Origin: Cyanobacteriota bacterium
Lineage (GTDB): Bacteria > Cyanobacteriota > Cyanobacteriia > PCC-6307 > Cyanobiaceae
DNA length: 6,191 nucleotides
Reading direction: 5' to 3'
Assembly: GCA_026389255.1 (NCBI GenBank)
Contig: JAPLIF010000049.1
Span: 1 to 6,191 of the forward strand
Below the pieces are notes generated by a model that did no database searches, was not told the DNA's origin, and saw only the letters and a program-made list of their open reading frames with translations. The position numbers and the translations under genes were made by a program. Shown piece by piece: positions 6,059 to 6,191 of the stretch (position 1 is its first letter; each line of letters begins with the position of its first letter).

Positions 6059-6086
6059 CGACCTTCCAGCCCCCCCCATTTAGAAT
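6058..6086 (+). promoter_or_regulatory. Promoter-like element with strong -10 (TAGAAT)
   Basis: TAGAAT (6081-6086) matches the sigma-70 -10 consensus at five of six bases and sits in a short AT-rich patch (ATTTAGAAT) within GC-rich DNA. Exactly 17 bp upstream, GCGACC (6058-6063) matches TTGACA at only three of six. Transcription would be expected to begin at about 6093, which is the A of the following ATG. Confidence 0.4.
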
Positions 6087-6092
6087 CGATCC

Positions 6093-6191
6093 ATGGAATC
6101 TGTTAGCCCCCCAGCGTTTTTAGCCGCTGATCCCCCTGGGGACGAAGGTTCGGATTGCGTCGGCGGAGACTCGTCCCGATCCCAGCTCGAT
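6093..6191 (+). CDS. Unidentified gene, first 33 codons (runs off right edge)
   Basis: The reading frame opens MESVSPPAFLAADPPGDEG and stays open to the window edge. It is rich in Ser, Pro, Gly and Asp with no hydrophobic stretch, so it looks like a disordered leader before a domain outside the window. I do not recognise it. An in-frame TAG at 6081-6083 makes 6093 the first available ATG. There is no Shine-Dalgarno; a -10-like box ends only 6 nt upstream. The minus strand is closed in two frames by stops here, and its remaining frame is no more protein-like. Reality of the gene rests on the promoter-like context and ATG only. Confidence 0.4.
   Translation, partial: MESVSPPAFLAADPPGDEGSDCVGGDSSRSQLD

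Noticed and set aside
1..6191. CRISPR array, insertion sequence, tRNA/rRNA or toxin-antitoxin/defence genes
   Set aside because: I searched by eye on both strands and found no repeat-spacer pattern, terminal repeats with a transposase, RNA-gene hallmarks or defence domains.

Overview
The window reads as ordinary chromosome of a GC-rich cyanobacterium of the Synechococcus/Cyanobium/Prochlorococcus group. I infer this from the gene content: a Ycf33/DUF751 membrane protein next to rbfA, a CRR7-type NDH-1 assembly homologue, a thioredoxin-fold glutathione S-transferase, shikimate kinase, and a COG3146/FemAB-like acyltransferase with the wording typical of cyanobacteria. GC content is roughly two thirds by eye (not counted). 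I saw no HIP1 octamer (GCGATCGC) in about 6 kb, which fits picocyanobacteria better than HIP1-rich freshwater lineages.

Layout. Positions 1-2523 form a tightly packed minus-strand operon, read right to left: ycf33 (DUF751), rbfA, nagZ-like GH3 glycosidase, and a family 2 glycosyltransferase that runs off the left edge. The junctions are 2 bp, an 11-bp overlap and a 1-bp TGATG overlap. An 87-bp divergent gap (2524-2610) separates this from a plus-strand pair, gst and crr7, 3 bp apart. That pair converges on minus-strand aroK, with a small inverted repeat spanning both stop codons. Upstream of aroK on the same strand lies a small exported four-cysteine protein of unknown function. Diverging from it is a COG3146 acyltransferase gene that lacks its usual N-terminal segment. 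The right end holds a 137-bp gap with two stem-loops and a promoter-like element, then the first 33 codons of an unrecognised gene.

How the genes fit together. The left operon mixes ribosome maturation (RbfA), a small membrane protein, and envelope sugar chemistry (NagZ and the glycosyltransferase). The gst-crr7 pair and aroK are housekeeping functions: redox or detoxification, NDH-1 biogenesis and the chorismate pathway. I see no mobile element, CRISPR, tRNA/rRNA, defence cassette or other new multi-gene system.

The two observations most worth following are structural. One is a perfect 22-bp inverted repeat with a 6-nt loop buried inside the nagZ coding sequence (651-700). The other is the junction at about 4880-4915, where two divergent genes both lack an ATG and one has lost the family's N-terminal segment, as if a small deletion had removed both 5' ends.
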